This document shows, in pieces, positions 8,514 to 8,807 of a stretch of 8,807 nucleotides of DNA (position 1 is the stretch's first letter; every line of letters begins with the position of its first letter). The translations under genes and the position numbers were made by a program. The stretch is from Opitutales bacterium (GTDB lineage Bacteria > Verrucomicrobiota > Verrucomicrobiia > Opitutales > Intestinicryptomonadaceae): contig JAGBOM010000118.1 in assembly GCA_017633865.1 (NCBI GenBank), positions 1-8,807 of the forward strand, given 5' to 3'. Below the pieces are notes generated by a model. That model was not told the DNA's origin. It saw nothing but the letters and a program-made list of their open reading frames with translations, and made no database searches.

Positions 8514-8561
8514 CCCGCAATAGCGTACTTTTATGTGCACACAATATTGCGGGATTTTTTT
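8508..8561 (+). terminator. Intrinsic terminator of pgk-tpiA, probably bidirectional
   Basis: AAAAATCCCGCAATA (8508-8522) pairs perfectly over 15 bp with TATTGCGGGATTTTT (8545-8559) around a 22-base loop, and the T-run continues to 8561. On the opposite strand the same stem ends in five T, so it could also stop a leftward transcript arriving from the right. It begins 39 bases after the tpiA stop codon. Confidence 0.9.
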
Positions 8562-8807
8562 GCGCCTTGAACTGCATCCTAAATCAAAGCGCCTAAACGG
8601 GCATACAGCGGTTTATGAAGGCTGTTCAGCTTATGTATGAAATTCTTGAAGGGGCTTCAATGCTCGTTCTTCAGCCAAAATCTCTGCCTCAAAACTAACG
8701 AACTCTCAACGTTTCAATTTCTTTTTTTTAGAAAAATACTTGCCTTATAAAAATTTTGATTTAAAATTTTTACAAAATTTGAATATTTACCCCCCACCAT
8801 ATATATA
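8562..8807. other. A+T-rich stretch without a convincing gene
   Basis: Nothing here is supported as a gene. The longest ATG-started frame I can read forward is 27 codons (8615-8698) without a ribosome site. On the reverse strand a 24-codon frame ends at 8631, reading FEAEILAEERALKP in part, with no start codon. A hairpin TTGAAG-GGG-CTTCAA lies at 8646-8660. The final ~110 bases are mostly A and T, with a C-run and TATATATA at the very edge. The contrast with the tidy gene spacing to the left suggests a repeat, a remnant or the upstream region of a gene beyond the edge. Confidence 0.5.
8740..8767 (+). promoter_or_regulatory. Weak candidate promoter near the right edge
   Basis: TTGCCT (8740-8745, 4/6 match to -35) and TAAAAT (8762-8767, 5/6 match to -10) are separated by 16 bases. 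Such matches occur easily by chance in A+T-rich DNA, and the gene it might serve is outside the window. Confidence 0.2.

Noticed and set aside
8615..8698. A 27-codon forward frame starting MKAVQLMYEILEG
   Set aside because: No ribosome site, no recognisable family, and expected by chance in this length of DNA.
8790..8807. C-run and TATATATA at the right edge as a functional site
   Set aside because: Too short and too near the edge; it could be an assembly end or simple sequence.

Overview
The window looks like chromosomal DNA from a member of the Verrucomicrobiota (PVC group), possibly an Opitutales-like lineage. The placement rests on the first gene. It is a very large protein with hallmarks I associate with 'Verru_Chthon cassette protein A' (a TIGR02600-like family), which I know only from Verrucomicrobia. 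The genes are G+C-rich with many C/G-ending codons, while the intergenic DNA is A+T-rich. The class-level placement is inference.

Left part (1-4962): a 5'-truncated, roughly 1,426-codon Verru_Chthon A-like gene runs in from the left edge. Eighteen bases after it comes a small secreted protein resembling the periplasmic part of Wzz/GumC polysaccharide co-polymerases, with coiled coils but no membrane anchor. Both read rightward and are probably co-transcribed. This is the least understood part of the window.

Middle and right part (5030-8561): three lower-glycolysis enzymes read rightward. These are gap (glyceraldehyde-3-phosphate dehydrogenase), pgk (phosphoglycerate kinase) and tpiA (triosephosphate isomerase). 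gap has a consensus-like promoter and its own strong intrinsic terminator, so it appears to be monocistronic. A 313-base gap with several hairpins separates it from pgk. One of these hairpins is terminator-like and overlaps a perfect 12-bp palindrome just before pgk. pgk and tpiA are 28 bases apart, probably share a transcript, and end at a long terminator that could work in both directions. Together the enzymes interconvert dihydroxyacetone phosphate and glyceraldehyde-3-phosphate (TpiA), oxidise and phosphorylate the latter to 1,3-bisphosphoglycerate (Gap), and make ATP plus 3-phosphoglycerate (Pgk).

The last ~245 bases (8562-8807) are A+T-rich and hold no convincing gene. They may contain a dispersed repeat or a gene remnant. 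I see no CRISPR array, tRNA, rRNA, insertion sequence or defence system. The glycolytic genes are ordinary. The points worth a second look are the Verru_Chthon A/Wzz-like pair, the pgk leader and the unexplained right end.
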